A DNA stretch of 64,000 bases from Ryuthela nishihirai (lineage: Eukaryota; Arthropoda; Arachnida; Araneae; Heptathelidae), in assembly GCA_038380435.1 (NCBI GenBank), contig JAWZYU010000018.1:47231251-47295250 (forward strand), written 5' to 3'. The notes under the pieces were generated by a model. The model was not told the origin of the DNA. It was given only the letters and a program-made list of their open reading frames with translations, and made no database searches. Positions within the stretch are counted from its first letter, which is position 1. Each line of letters starts with the position of its first letter. A program made the translations under genes and the position numbers. Below are positions 46,762 to 58,589 of this stretch, piece by piece.

Positions 46762-47128
46762 GTATTTTTTGCCTCTGGAGCGGCACTTTTTTGCACACAA
46801 TGGGCTAAATGGTCAGATTACAAAAATCCGTAGGTCTCAGGGAAAGTTATCGGCAGGGGGCCCACTAGGCAGCTGTTAGGAAGACAGACGGTAACCTCCC
46901 TAAAAGGCCATTAAAACGGGGGTATGGGTTTTTCCGCCCACAGAGTCACGGCTTTATGTCCCATCCGGCGGATGGCTGCCTTTTCGAGCCCATAGGTATT
47001 CCCTGCTAACCGATAGCAAGTTGGGTTTAGCGGAGATAAATCTCAACTGTGGCACAGGTGGGACTCGAATCTGGAAACTCTAGTTGACGATCCTGGCTTC
47101 GCTACCGACTGAGCCTACTCCCTTTCCC
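46762..47128 (-). repeat. SINE-A copy (minus), full length, diverged
   Basis: GCCTCTGGAGCGGCACTTTT to GGTGGGACTCGAATCTGGAA, then CTTCGCTACCGACTGAGCC. Both tRNA boxes are recognisable. Confidence 0.92.
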
Positions 47129-48307
47129 GCAATTGAAACGTAAATTGATTGCAATGAAACCGTAAATAAATGTGATTACTTTTGAATAACACACATGCTC
47201 TGATTAATAGTTCAATCCTATGGGACTGAATTCGTGAAAATTTCCAGAGGTCAGATGATATTCTGCAGACGGATATTAACGGTCGTATCAAGTCAAAATG
47301 ACGGATGTAAAGCCGAGTCAGGTATACTCGGCTTTTTGTATGCAGCAGGTGCTTGAAAGATTTAAAATAGGCTTGTCAGCGATAATTAAGATGTGAATTG
47401 CACATTTTCTCAAATAAAGGATGACGATTTAACATATGTAATATGTTATATAGTCATCCTTTACTTGAAAATCTATTACATATTGTACTTGAGTTCATAT
47501 TACACCATTAATAGTAACCTCAAAGGTATAACAGAGAAATTTGCAAGTAGACACTGCTAATTTCCGAAGGAGAATATTTCTTCTCTCATTGCATAATTTT
47601 CATTCTGGTAGTACTATATATTAAGGTTTTAAAGTTCAGAAATAAAAGGAATAATCAACTCTCTTTTTTTATTTATTTGTGTCCAGCCTTTGATTTAGGT
47701 TAAGATGATATTCAAGATTACTGTGAATGTTTCAAGGACAATGATATTCAACGTTACTGTGAATGTTTACTATTTTGTTAGAACAATCATTTTGTCTTTC
47801 GTAAAATTAGACGTCTAACAGTTAAGGAAAAATTATTTATGCTACTTATCTCATCACATGGACTTGATATTTGAATAGAAAGAGTATTATTTTTCAAGGC
47901 CGAGGAGAGAAGCTTCATGTTGCAAATAATTTATGTTTCAAATAACAGCATTATCCTATGTAGATGACAACAAGGAAAATCAGACGCAGTGATGTAGTCC
48001 TAAAGAAATATTACCAGGGTGATCAATAGCGACTTCAACCGAACGAGAAGGCAAATATTTAAAGATTGACAATCAATAGCAGACGCAGAATTGGGTCCGG
48101 ACTTCTTTCCTATAAAAACACTAAGAGTGGATGATTGATAATGTCGACTAGAGAATGGGTCATAATGCCATTTGGGAATTATTTTAGCTAGTTTGCAAAA
48201 AGAAAAGAAAAAGACTACTGCTTTCATTTTGTCATTTGTCAGTAGATATCCAGTTTTATTAAACATATATATAAATGAAAAAATATTTTTGTGTTAGTTA
48301 AGTACAC
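47129..48307. other. DNA with one hairpin, nothing else recognised
   Basis: The hairpin at 47406-47472 is listed separately. The stretch 47291-47340 holds a short GCCGAG..CTCGGC stem followed by T5, without apparent meaning in a eukaryote. Confidence 0.4.
47406..47472. repeat. Hairpin with 19-20-bp arms (two mismatches)
   Basis: TTTCTCAAATAAAGGATGAC pairs with GTCATCCTTTACTTGAAAAT across a 27-nt AT-rich loop that itself contains CATATGTAATATG. Confidence 0.8.
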
Positions 48308-48868
48308 TGGTTTCGATAAATTAAGGAAAATCCCAATGTTAAGTCAATGGGAAGCTAAATCAAAGCTCTATAACTTCTAAAATATTATATTTTGTTTTTA
48401 AAAATGTGATTGCAGATAAAGATTTCAATCGAATAAATCAATATCTCGATTTTCGACAATATTCGTTCAGTATTTCATGAGTTCTGGAAGTTTGAATATT
48501 TAACAACAGCAATGCCATTCTTAAGAAACTTATACAAAACTGAACAATAGTGAAAGAATTCTTTACCCATAGTTCTAAAATACAAACTTATTTTATTAAA
48601 CACTTTGATCCAATACTTATTACTAAGTTTTAATTAACTTCTGAAGTCATTTTTTGTGGCTGGCATTCTAATCGCTAAATATTCAAACTTTCATAACTCA
48701 TTAAATACTAAACGAATATTGTTGAAAATCGAGATATTGATTTATTTGATTGAGATCTTTATCTGCAATCACATTTTTTAAAAAAAAACTTATTTTAGAA
48801 GTTATAGAGCTTTGACTTTAGCTTTCCATTAACCTAACCTAGGAATTTTCCTTAATTTATGGAAACCA
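48308..48868. mobile_element. Fold-back (long inverted repeat) element, 561 bp
   Basis: The left arm 48315-48505 and right arm 48672-48868 are reverse-complementary for about 195 bp. Shared blocks include AAAGCTCTATAACTTCTAAA, ATGTGATTGCAGATAAAGAT and AATAAATCAATATCTCGATT, and the outer end is CTGGTTTC.ATAAATTAAGG. About 165 bp separates the arms. No transposase is present. Diverged relatives are at 19835-20205 and, as one arm, 62790-62900. Confidence 0.9.
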
Positions 48869-51800
48869 GAGCTAGACATAAACTGGAAGGAGAGCTGTGT
48901 ACCAATCCCTAGTGATGATGCACAGAACAGGCCAGGTCTAGCACCTAATGTCCGACCCCGCCTTCCTTTCTTCTTGTCTTCCACTTCCTTTTCTATCTCC
49001 AAAAGATATACTCTCTTTTGGAAGGGAACGGAAGTGGAGGGCTGCCAGTTCAGTATGGCCTACTGATCTGGTCATCTATGGCCACTTTTTTCTATTCTTG
49101 TTTTCAACCCGCTGAGGAGTGGTCAATTTCACAGGGTCTTGGTGCTGACCATTTATACCTAGTAAACTGGACTTGTTTATGGATTTGAGCTTGATTATTG
49201 ATCCTGGACTTGCTGCACTGGTGGGCTTCTGTTGAGGGAGAATCTGCCGCTGTGTTTTCTGTTTGCTTCTGGGTTGCCAGCCCTAAGAGAACAGAGGCAT
49301 GGGATACCTCATATCAGCTGGTGGATAATCCTAATCAGAGGCCATCGCAGGTATCTGAACCTTACTTAGCTAGTTGGGCATCGTCAAGCCTAAACTGGAG
49401 TAATGTGTCTCAGGCAGTCCATATGGCTCTTGAAAAAATCCACTTGAAAAGATGGTGGCTGAAGTTCCTACCACCATCGGTGACTTCAGCCTTTAGCGGA
49501 GGAGGGACAGGTCTTTGCGATCAGGGGGCTGTTTGATATTGTTGGCCCTACCTATCTCAATAAACCTAGTTTCTTTTAAAAAACCTACTAATTATTTTCT
49601 CTCTGCAAAGAACGTGGAACATTACATAGAAATTATTCTATTGATGTCCTCAAGCAGGACTTCCAGCGCTATAACCTAGATATTCTAGGCTTGCAAGAGA
49701 CCAGATAGACAGGTAAAGGTGAGATACTTAAAAATAACTCTAAATTTCTCTTTACAGGGATGGAGGATTGAAAGCATCACCAAGGCGTGGGTCTGCTTCT
49801 CAGCAGACACGCTAGTGATGCTCTTCTAGGATATGAGTGCATTAATGAAAGGTTTCTTACAGCAAAATTTCAGACAAGCATTAAAGACTTGAATGTTATC
49901 TGCTGTTATGCCCCCACTGAGGATGCCGATGAGGAGGAGAAGGATAGGTTTTACGGAAAACTTCAGGATATTTTGAATTTTGTCAAGAAAGGAGATATTA
50001 CCCTTGTTCTAGGTGACTTCAATGCCAAAGTTGGTACTGACTCTGACATTTGGGGAGGAGTAATAGGCCCTTTTGGTATTGGTAGCTGCAATGGCAATGG
50101 GCAACGTCTCCTACAGGTAAGTAAACTCAATGGATTCAGAATAACCAACACATATTACAAACACCGCGACGTAAAGAAGTACACATGGGTTTCACCTGAT
50201 GGGCTGCATAAGAATATAATTGATTACATATTAATTAACAGCAAATGGGCCAGTTCTGTTAGGAATACCAGGGCATATAGGGGAGCTGAAATTGGATCTG
50301 ACGATTACATTGTTAAAAGTGTCTTGCAACTTAAACTTAAAAAGTGTTGGGCTAGAGTTAAAAAATTTGCTTTTAATACTGAAGCTCTGAAAGACCCAGT
50401 TATAGCCAAAGCTTACCATGATAGGTTACTTAGTCATTATGACAGTCATGGTATGCTTACTACTGAAGTTGAGGAAGAATGGGATCATTTTAAACAGGCT
50501 TTTTTGGACACTAACAGTACTCTTTTAGGAAAAAAGGAGCAGAAGAGACAGAATTATCTGAGTGATAAGGCACTTGAGCTTATTTCGGAAAGAAAGAACT
50601 GCAGGAATGTCCTTAATCAATACCCTACTAGTCCTAATAGAAAGCATTACAGAGAACTTAATAAACGTGTAAAAGATCAGTTAGCTGCTGATAAGAATCT
50701 TTGGCTTGATGGTTTGGCTGACAAAGCCGAGGAAGCAGTTAGACAGCACAACAGCAGTGAGCTATACCAGATGGTTAATGTTTTGTGTGGTAGAAAACAA
50801 ACAGGTATACAGGGATTGAAGGATAAACAAGGTAAGGTTATAGAAGGTGAGGATTCTGTCATGGCTAGGTGGGCTGAACATTCCAGTGATGTTCTAAACA
50901 ATGTGGCTAGTTCTATTCCCATTGTTTGCAATGATGATAGATGCATTGGTGGCTTTAATGTTGGCCCTATAACACAATGTGAAGTTATTTTGGCTATTTC
51001 TAAACTTAAACTACATAAATCCCCAGGGGTAGATGAAATTACTGCGGAATTGCTTAGAACTGGGAATGCTTCGTTTATCACTTGGTGACTGAAATTCTGA
51101 ATATCTTTTATGATAAAGGCGTGGTTCCTAAGGATTTTACTAGAGCTATTGTTATCCCTATTTTCAAAAAAGGTGATCGCAGTTCTTGTGATAACTAAAG
51201 GGGTATCAGCCTACTCTCTGGGTGCATGTAAAGTTCTTTCTATGATTGTGCTTAATAGAATTAATAATCTGGTTGACAGTCAATTGCGTGATGAGCAATG
51301 TGGATTCAGAAGTTTTAGGGGATATGTAGAACAGATTTTCTTTTAGGCAGATTCTTGAGAAATGTTTAGAGTTTCAGAAACCTTTGGTTGCTAGCTTTTA
51401 TGATTTCAAAAAGACTTTGGACTCTGTTGATCGTCATAATTTGTGGTTGATTGTGAAATCATATGGTATACCAGACAAGTTAGTTAACATTATGAAAGCT
51501 CTCTATAATAACACTGAGTCGTGTGTGAGAGTTGGTAAGGCTTGTAGCAATTGGTTTATCATTACTTCTGGTGTTCGACAAGGGTGCATTTTGTCTCCTT
51601 TTCTCTTTAGCTTGGTTATTGATTATGTTATGCGAAATTCACTTCAAGGGAAAGATTTTGGCCTTAAATGGACTGGAGATACGAAAATTTCTGATTTAGA
51701 TTATGCTGATGATTTATCCCTTTTGGCAAATGATGTTGATGAGATGTACTCTTTCATTCGAGCTGTTGATGAGACTGGTAGTAGAGTAGGTTTGGTTATA

Positions 51801-52495
51801 AACAGAGAGAAAACTAAAGTGATGAAAATTGGTCAGGCAGGCTGTGATTCAGTTAATCTGATTGGTTGCAGTCTTGAGCAGGTGTCACAGTTTAATTATC
51901 TTGGGAGCTATGTAACAGATAATGGTGATGTGCGGCATGATATTAATAGAAGAATAGGGATTGCTGCCGATACTTTTAAGAACCTAGGGAGAGTGTGGAA
52001 AAACAGCCGTATACACCTAAAGACTAAACTTAGACTGTATAATAGTTTGGTTCTTTCCAGGGTTAGTTATGGTAGTGAAACTTGGACGCTGTGTAAACAA
52101 GATAACAGGAAACTTGATGCTTTGATTCTAGATGCTTACGCAGTATCTTGGGTATTAGGTGGTTTAACTTTGTAACTAATGATGAGGTTAGGAAAGGAGT
52201 CTGCAACCTCCTTTAAGCTGCATATTGTGCAGAGAGAGACTCCGCTGGTTTGGCCATGTTGCCCGTATGGATAATTATAGATTGGCGAATAGGGTTATGA
52301 ACAGTGTGCCTAGAGGTCTCAGAAGGAGGAGGAGACCTAGGATGCAGAGGGCAGACAATGTCAAACAGGACCTTGTTAGAATTGGTGTGCCGGATGCAGC
52401 AGATGAAACTCAGGACAGATATGCTTGGAGAATTAAACTGCACGGTCTGGTTGGACCTCCGTAGCCCATGGATGCTTGAGAATGATGATGATGGG
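48869..52495 (+). mobile_element. RTE-like non-LTR retrotransposon, nearly complete but inactive
   Basis: A GC-richer island on the plus strand. It has a leader (48869-49611), one long ORF with endonuclease and reverse transcriptase, and a 3' end GATGCTTGAGAATGATGATG. The GAT repeat is the tail. The single-ORF layout and sequence type match the RTE-like LINEs whose endonuclease is often misannotated as 'craniofacial development protein 2'. The 5' edge is uncertain because it abuts the fold-back element exactly. Confidence 0.85.
49612..52464 (+). pseudogene. RTE-like ORF: AP endonuclease plus reverse transcriptase, frameshifted
   Basis: The endonuclease begins LKQDFQRYNLDILGLQETR at 49650. 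A Trp codon has become a stop (TAG) after ETR, and a second stop follows in GMED*KHHQG. From 49787 the frame is open for 433 codons: CCYAPTEDADEEEKDRFY, LVLGDFNAKVGTDSD, TWVSPDGLHKNIIDYILI and a terminal GSDDYIV (normally GSDHH). The RT starts with SPGVDEITAELL at the end of that frame, shifts near 51080, and carries IVIPIFKKGDRSSCDN. It then runs 51384-52175 with FYDFKKTLDSVDR, TSGVRQGCILSPFLFSLVID and the intact catalytic DYADDLSLLA. The C-terminus CRERLRWFGHVARMD..WRIKLHGLVGPP is in a third frame. The damage is limited, so the copy is fairly recent. Confidence 0.9.
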
Positions 52496-52835
52496 TGTAG
52501 TAGGAAATGTTGGAATTTGCCTTAGATGTATATTGCAATTATAACTAAATCTAACATTTTAGTTAAATTTGTAAAATGAGAAAATTGGCAGCAGTTTTCC
52601 CCCTAACTCCGGAGGAGGGAAAAAGTTTGTTTCGTTTTAAGAAATAAATGGAAGATCATTTTTGTTTGTGTTGGATAGATACTAGTAAAATATTACATTT
52701 AGAAATATCTAAATCATCAAATAGTGGGAATTTTAAACCTTATAGGGAGTTAATGTTGGAAAATATCAGAACTTCATTCTCGTAGAAAATAAATATTCTA
52801 GCGTTCCCACAGATTATTGGCCTTTCTAGTTAAGG

Positions 52836-53190
52836 GTTGGGTTGTCTTACCGTGAGAGGCACTTTTTTGCACGCAATGGGCTTAATGGCCAGGTCACAAG
52901 GACCCCGAATGCTGAGAGAAGTTTGGGGAAATGGGATCCACTGGGCAGCTGTTAGGAGACAAAAGATAGCCTCCCGTCAAGACCATCCATCGTGTTCTTT
53001 AACTCGTACAACGTATGCCTCTACAACACACCAGTGTCACGTCTTAACGGACTATCCGACATACGGCGGCCTTTCCAAGCACATGGGTGTCCTCTACTGA
53101 ACGAGGGCAGAGCGGGGAGTTCTGCGGAAATAAATCTCAGCTCTGGACCAGCTGGGACTCGAAACTCGGAACTGCAGATTGCGAGCCATC
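52836..53190 (-). repeat. SINE-A copy (minus), A box missing
   Basis: GGGTTGGGTTGTCTTACCGT to CAGCTGGGACTCGAAACTCG, then TGCGAGCCATCCCGCTCCTC. The A-box part of the head is gone. Confidence 0.93.
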
Positions 53191-53784
53191 CCGCTCCTCT
53201 TTTTGGTTAAAATTTATTATTCCAGCTGATTATAAACATGTCCCCCCCAACCCCCATTCCTAAAATTTAGTAAATATTCGGCCTCTGTTGTTCGGTTACT
53301 GAATGTTTTACAGGGAAAGGTATTAATATGTCATTGTGGATAATCAAAATTTTCATGAAGAAGGAGAAAGCATACCTTAACAATGAAAGATAAGTATAAT
53401 TTAAAGGCCAATAAAGCATAATATGTTTCTAAATTCGAGCTGCAGAAAAATTAGGCTGAGCCAAAACTGGCATCGGATAAATTCGAAACTGAACAGTATA
53501 CAGTAACAAAATTAACAAAAAAAAGTTTCGAAAATTACAACTTTGGAAATAGCTTTGGAAAACATTTTTCTTGTCTTTTACAATTGAAATTTGCAATATA
53601 ATGTTTCAAGCAATTACACTTTAAAATTCTGAAATTACGGTGTTGAGCAGGCGCTCAAGTAAACCCAAGGGTATCGGGTACACCTTCCCCCCCCCCCCCC
53701 AAAAAAAAAATGAAATTCTAGATAGATGGCGCAAAGTCCGCCCAGCTCAGTGAAAGATTTATAGCTCTTATTCTGGAAGGTTTT
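53191..53784. other. DNA with a homopolymer junction C14/A10
   Basis: 53687-53710 is a C run followed at once by an A run. Nothing else is recognised. Confidence 0.4.
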
Positions 53785-53945
53785 AGTGTCTGATTCGTGG
53801 TTTAATGGTAAAAGCGCTCTGCCATGTATCTAGAGAGTTGAAGGTTCCAATCTCGCCGCGTCAGCAAAAATTACTGTACTTTACGGCAAGTAAAATGTAT
53901 GGTCATATGATTACGACAGATTAAATGTTAGGTCATTATTATTTT
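53785..53945 (+). repeat. Possible fourth tRNA-headed SINE (single copy seen)
   Basis: TTCGTGGTTTAATGGTAAAA then GCGCTCTGCC looks like an A box, and GAAGGTTCCAATCTCGCCGC like a worn B box, about 35 bp apart. It is followed by non-tRNA sequence. No second copy was found here, so it may equally be a decayed tRNA pseudogene. Confidence 0.4.
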
Positions 53946-54145
53946 TACATTTATATTTTAAAACCAGACAGAAAAAACGGTACCCTTTCTAGAAACAGCA
54001 TAGGATATTTACAGGAGGGATAATTAGTCAGTGAGGGTTTATTCCTCAATTCTACTCTGATAATTTGGCCCCTCGGATCACAAGTTGCTTAATGTTTTTA
54101 TAAAATTAATGTATTGATGAGGTAAAGATTGAAATTTGTTGCTCT

Positions 54146-54492
54146 TGGGATTAGATTATTTTACCTTTGAGAGGTACTTTTTGCACACAATGGGCTAAAT
54201 GACCAGGTCACAAGAATCCCAAAGGCTAAGAGCAGGTTGGGGAAAGGGGACCCACTGGTCAGCTGTAAGAGACAGAGAGTAGTCTCCCGTCAAGGCCATC
54301 CAGCGTGTTCTTTAACGTGCATAGTGCATTGCTCTCCCGCACATGTAGCCACGGTTTAACTTCCCATCCGACGGACGGCTACTTTTCCAAGCCCATTGGT
54401 GCCCCCTATTGACCTAGGGCAGGGCGGTGTGTGTTGCGGAATTAAATCTCAAAGCTGGCTCAGGCGGACTCGAACCTGGGAACTGCAGAATT
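54146..54492 (-). repeat. SINE-A copy (minus), A box missing
   Basis: TTAGATTATTTTACCTTTGA to CAGGCGGACTCGAACCTGGG, then AACTGCAG. Truncated within the head. Confidence 0.93.
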
Positions 54493-54610
54493 ATTTGTTA
54501 CGCTAAATTTTCTATTTAGCACTGCTATGTATGTTGTCTTGCAATAAAACTGCACGTTCTATATATATGTATCCACCTGCCTAGGCGATTCAGCATCAGA
54601 GTTAGTATGG

Positions 54611-55178
54611 TACACTGCATGGTCAAAAAATTCGAAAACTTATGTCACGATTGTCCTATGTGTCTTATATCCTATGTGTATCCAAAACAGTTTGAATTCA
54701 GCCTGGCATAAATTGGATAAGTGTTTGGAACTTACATAGTGACGTGGAGTAGAATTGTATTGAGTTAGTTATGTTGCAACGCAACTTGTTGTTCCTTCAG
54801 GGTCGAGGGCAGTGTAATGAGTGTCCATATTATAAATTTCACTACATTTCATAAATTTTCAGTGTAGTTCAGATCAAGCGACAGTAGCGGCCACAGAAAA
54901 ATTACTGCATTTTCCATCATGTTCACAATATACTCACAGACAGATTTTTCAAGATGGACTGTTGCATTATCATCCAAAAACTGCCCTCGTCCATCAGGGA
55001 AGAAAAGGAGCATAACATGTCTACGCGATTGGATATATTATTTAATAAAGCTGTAGCATTTTGACTGCTCTTCACACATATTAGTGGCCCCAGTCCATGT
55101 TATGCAAATATTTCATAGATTCTGACTCCCCCTCCAACAGCTTGTACAGTGGCTAGCTACTCTCTAGCTATGCCATGT
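54611..55178 (-). pseudogene. Tc1/mariner transposase C-terminal relic with one terminal repeat
   Basis: The minus-strand reading gives GGGVRIYEIFAWHGLGPLIC, then MLLFFPDGRGQFLDDNATVH, then WPLLSLDLNYTE. These correspond to the (V)WG.FS..GLGPL, DNA..H and W...SPDLN..E segments of Tc1-type catalytic domains, so the second Asp (DDNA) is present. On the plus strand the left edge TACACTGCATGGTCAAAAAA begins like a Tc1-type inverted repeat. The N-terminal half and the other end are missing. It is a third Tc1 lineage in this window. Confidence 0.75.
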
Positions 55179-55225
55179 GTACCAGAGATAAGTCGTGCTC
55201 GGGACGGGCTTGAAATGGTACAAAG

Positions 55226-55385
55226 TATTTTGGGCTCTAAATGGTACACAATACTTTGGGCTCTAAATGGTACACAATACTTTGGGCTCTAAATGGTTCA
55301 CAATACTTTGGGCTCTAAATGATACACAATACTTTGGGCTCTAAATGGTACAAAATACTTTGGTCTCGAAATGGTACAAAATACT
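55226..55385. repeat. Minisatellite, 26-bp unit, about six copies
   Basis: Unit GGCTCTAAATGGTACACAAT plus ACTTTG. Copies are nearly identical, with one-base changes (GGTTCAC, GATACAC, GTCTCG). The unit contains the GGGCTC motif found near hAT-M1 ends. Confidence 0.95.
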
Positions 55386-55438
55386 TTACACTCCGGTTCA
55401 ATCAGTATTAATATTATTGCTATTTCCGGCAATTCTAG

Positions 55439-55790
55439 GAGTGGGGGTGGCTCAGCTGGTAGCGCGCGTGGCTCATAAACTGCTGTTCCCATATTCGAAT
55501 CCCAACTGTGCCTGCGTTGAGATTAATCTCCGCTAACCTTTCCTCGGTGAGAATGGGGACACCGATGATCTTAGAAAAGCCGCTGTCCCTGTGATGGAAT
55601 GTTAAGTCGTGTCTCCGTGTGTAGGAGAGAGTCATACCCTGTGTACGTTTAAGAACACCCTAGCTGGCCTTGACACGGATTGCCGTATGTCTCTTATCAG
55701 GTGTACAGTGGTTTCCCTTCCCCCAGCTTTCTTTGAGCTCTTGGAGAATTTGTGCCCATTGTGTGCAAAAATACCTCTCAGTAATAAAAA
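55439..55790 (+). repeat. SINE-A copy (plus), full length, diverged
   Basis: Head GGGGGTGGCTCAGCTGGTAG, then CGCG (A box) and ATATTCGAATCCCAAC (worn B box). It ends at AAAATACCTCTCAGTAATAA. Confidence 0.92.
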
Positions 55791-56106
55791 ACTCAGACAT
55801 GTAATTGTAAAAACAATAATTTCCTTTATGTTTTCAATTTTATTTAATTTTTTTCATGAAATTTGCATTGGGTCATTTTCCTTTCAGCTGCACCTTTTGG
55901 CACATAATGGGATAAATGGCTCACAAGGGCTCAGAGAGGATTGGGGACGGGTACCCACTAGACAGCTGTTAGGAGACAGTTGGAGGCCTCTCTTCAATGC
56001 CATCCAACATGTTCTTTGTCGTGCATTAGGTATGGCTATACTGCACATAGTGCCACGGTTTAACCTCCCATGCGATGAATGGAGGCCTTTCCAAGATTAT
56101 CGGTGT
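55791..56106 (-). repeat. SINE-A copy (minus), 5' truncated, inverted partner of the preceding copy
   Basis: The SINE part runs from about 55876 (TTTCAGCTGCACCTTTTGGC) to TCCAAGATTATCGGTGT. The first 85 bp of this interval is AT-rich spacer. The two copies face each other tail to tail. Confidence 0.85.
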
Positions 56107-56339
56107 TTATCATGAAAGCATTGTAATTATTTTAAAGGTTGCAATAAACGATACGAAGAGTCTAAAATGGTTTATAGGTACTTTTTCTGTGTATATATGC
56201 TAGTATGTTTTACAATGCTTCAGATAACCACGCTTGGGCTTAATAATTATAGGAACGGTTTGGGCTCGAAATTAGAGCCCGAAATCTCTAACATGTAAAA
56301 AAGGACGTATACAACGGTTCATCTCAACATATATTTTTT

Positions 56340-56850
56340 TTTCCATTACTCTACAGTAGACTCAGTTATCCACAATCCACCTCTACCGACACCTTTGAAG
56401 CGTTGCTTATCGAGTTTTGGCCGACACTAAATGTTTCAGAATAGAGTATCGATTGCCGAATGGCAAATACCTGAGTTCCCCGTGCATTTATCCAGTTAAT
56501 ATGGGTTCATCCCGGCTTCTCTTGAAATCAGTGGTCATTTAGTTCACAGTTGAAGGTCAAATTGATCTCACAGCTTTAATAAATTCTATGGCCTCTCTCC
56601 TGTAGTATCGGACGTCTGCCACAATTGCTCCTGTCAGACGTCACTACTCTGCCAACTAACTATCTTGTGTACGCTTTAGAGAAGGTAGTCTTCGATAGTC
56701 CTGTGATTTCTGTAGCTTTTAGCTAAGGTTATGCGAACTGGTCGAGCGCCAACTAATGACACTTTTTGGAAGTCAGTGATATCAAATGTGTCTCCAATCT
56801 CGTGGTCTACTGTTAGCCAGTGGCCGTGTTTCTTATGTTTAACTCAGTCC
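56340..56850 (-). pseudogene. Possible pogo/Tigger-like transposon end
   Basis: On the plus strand ACAGTAGACTCAGTTATCCA resembles Tigger/pogo termini (CAGTAGA.TCTCG.TTATCC). Upstream on the minus strand a broken reading gives VADVRYYRREAIEFIKAVRS, which may be the transposase C-terminus. Weak evidence; no second end was found. Confidence 0.3.
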
Positions 56851-57035
56851 AAATTAATTTGGTTCATTTGAAACACGATGTTATTGGTATTTTGGGCAAA
56901 ATAAAACTTTTTTTATAAAATAAAATGAAAATAACGGAAATAAAATTAGCATACAAAATAAAAATCCGTCTATTAATTGCATGGTCTCATATGATATTTT
57001 TTTTGAAAATATACGGTACTTAATAGTTTATATTG

Positions 57036-57340
57036 CACTGGCGGAAATTGAAAAAAGAACACCCAAAAGGAATTCCTATAGCGTCATATATAATACGTTA
57101 ATAGTTAAGGGCAGCAGAAACCGTGATCGAAGATTGGAAGTCATTGGATGAAATAATGACGTCACTGAGGACTAAAACGTGCAAATGTAGGCAGCGCGTA
57201 TTTAAGGACTAGGGCGTGAAGAAATAAGTTATTCATCTTGTGTCCTGTTATTCAGTGCTCTTTCCAGAAGCTACCATGTCTCGACGACGCAGGTGCGTAA
57301 CATTTGTTCAGTTAGTTTATTTCTGCTAGTGTAATTAAAA
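57036..57340 (+). mobile_element. 5' end of another Tc1-like element with transposase start
   Basis: CACTGGCGGAAATTGAAAAA, then AGAACACC, is a Tc1-type inverted repeat. Leader sequence follows, then ATG at 57276 reading MSRRRRCVTFVQ, close to the MSRRR/MPRRR start of many Tc1-like transposases. Everything after about 57340 is lost. GTGCGT right after CGCAG could be a splice donor, but that is speculation. Confidence 0.5.
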
Positions 57341-57379
57341 ATCATTTTATAGTTACTGCTCTCGTACTTGCACTATGGT

Positions 57380-57738
57380 TTGTTTGAGTAGTTTTACTTC
57401 TGAATGGCACTTTTTTGCACATAATGGTCTAAATGGCCAAATCACAAGGACTCCAATGGTTCAGAGTTGTGTAGGAGAAAGGGACCCACAGATGATTTAT
57501 TAGAAGTTAGATGTAATACTGTGTCAAAGTCATCCAGCGTAACCTTTAACGTGCAGAGGGAATGGTTATCCTGCATACGGGGTAATGGTTAATGTCCCAT
57601 CCGATAGGCGACGGTCTTTTAAAGCCTTATCTTTCCTTCCTTTCTCACCGAGAATAGAGTGAAAGTTAACGGATATATATCTCATCACCGGTACATTTGG
57701 GCTCGAACATGGAAACTTCAAATTAGGAACCTGCTGTG
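57380..57738 (-). repeat. SINE-A copy (minus), old
   Basis: TTGAGTAGTTTTACTTCTGA to ATTTGGGCTCGAACATGGAA, then AACCTG. Strongly diverged but collinear. Confidence 0.88.
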
Positions 57739-58589
57739 AATAGGGCTATGAATATTTCGCTGAAAAAAGATGAAATTTGCGAAACAATCAAAAACGCAAA
57801 AATTCGAGGGAATTTTGCGGGGGAAAATTGCTAATTTTGTGCATCATTTATGTTCAAATATCATAAATATTGCACAACAGCTTCCACATAAATATGATAA
57901 TTACTACTGGATGCATATAAATGCTTAAAAAGAACAATAACTGTTTAAAGAGAACATAAAATAATTGTCAAATGATTGGCTTTATTTTGGTTCAATTTGC
58001 ACGTTGCATATCAAACATCAGCGATGACTTACGATACACTTTATTATACGCATATAAATTGTCTCTTTTATATTCCGGCGATCATCTCGCACAAAGCCTC
58101 TGTACTTAGAAACAGATTAGGAAGAGAATTTAAACTGTTCGTTTAGACTGATAAATACCGAAAAGACAAGAATGGTTCTTATTTGAAACAACCAGAAAAG
58201 AATTAAATTCTCAGTGTTAGTTAATTCTTTCACAGTTTTTTTTTTGTAGCATGGCTCTGTGGCGTTTAGGCGTTGTTGTTTTCGAGCCTAGACATACTGT
58301 TCAAAATTACACTATCAAAATTACACTGTATATTTTATATAGTATGTCATTTCGAGCATAGACATACTGTATAAAATTACATTATCATCATTCACAGAAA
58401 TATTTAAGCACTTTAGTTAAATGGCATCGAAATTTCGACATGCTTTTAAAAAAAGCTATTACATGTTAACAAAAATCTTCACTTTTTTGTATCACTGAAA
58501 TAGTGTCCATTTTTTCTGAACACTAACGAAGTGTGTTTTCTGAGAGTGTTTTATCACACACTTGACTTCTGCTGAAGAATTTTACTGGT

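Larger units (their letters stand above)
55183..56290. mobile_element. Possible hAT-M1-like element enclosing a minisatellite and two SINE-A copies
   Basis: The left edge CAGAGATAAGTCGTGCTCGG and the reverse complement of the right edge, TAGAGATTTCGGGCTCTAAT, both resemble the hAT-M1 terminus TAGA.ATGAGTTCGGC. The interior near each end is rich in GGGCTC/GAGCCC. The flanking 8-mers ATGTGTAC and ACATGTAA agree at only five positions, so the pairing is unproven. Confidence 0.4.

Noticed and set aside
47291..47340. GC stem followed by T run resembling a bacterial terminator
   Set aside because: The DNA is eukaryotic nuclear sequence with no transcription unit ending here; chance structure.
48000..48266. 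88-codon minus-strand frame
   Set aside because: No domain or similarity recognised; length is within chance for this region.
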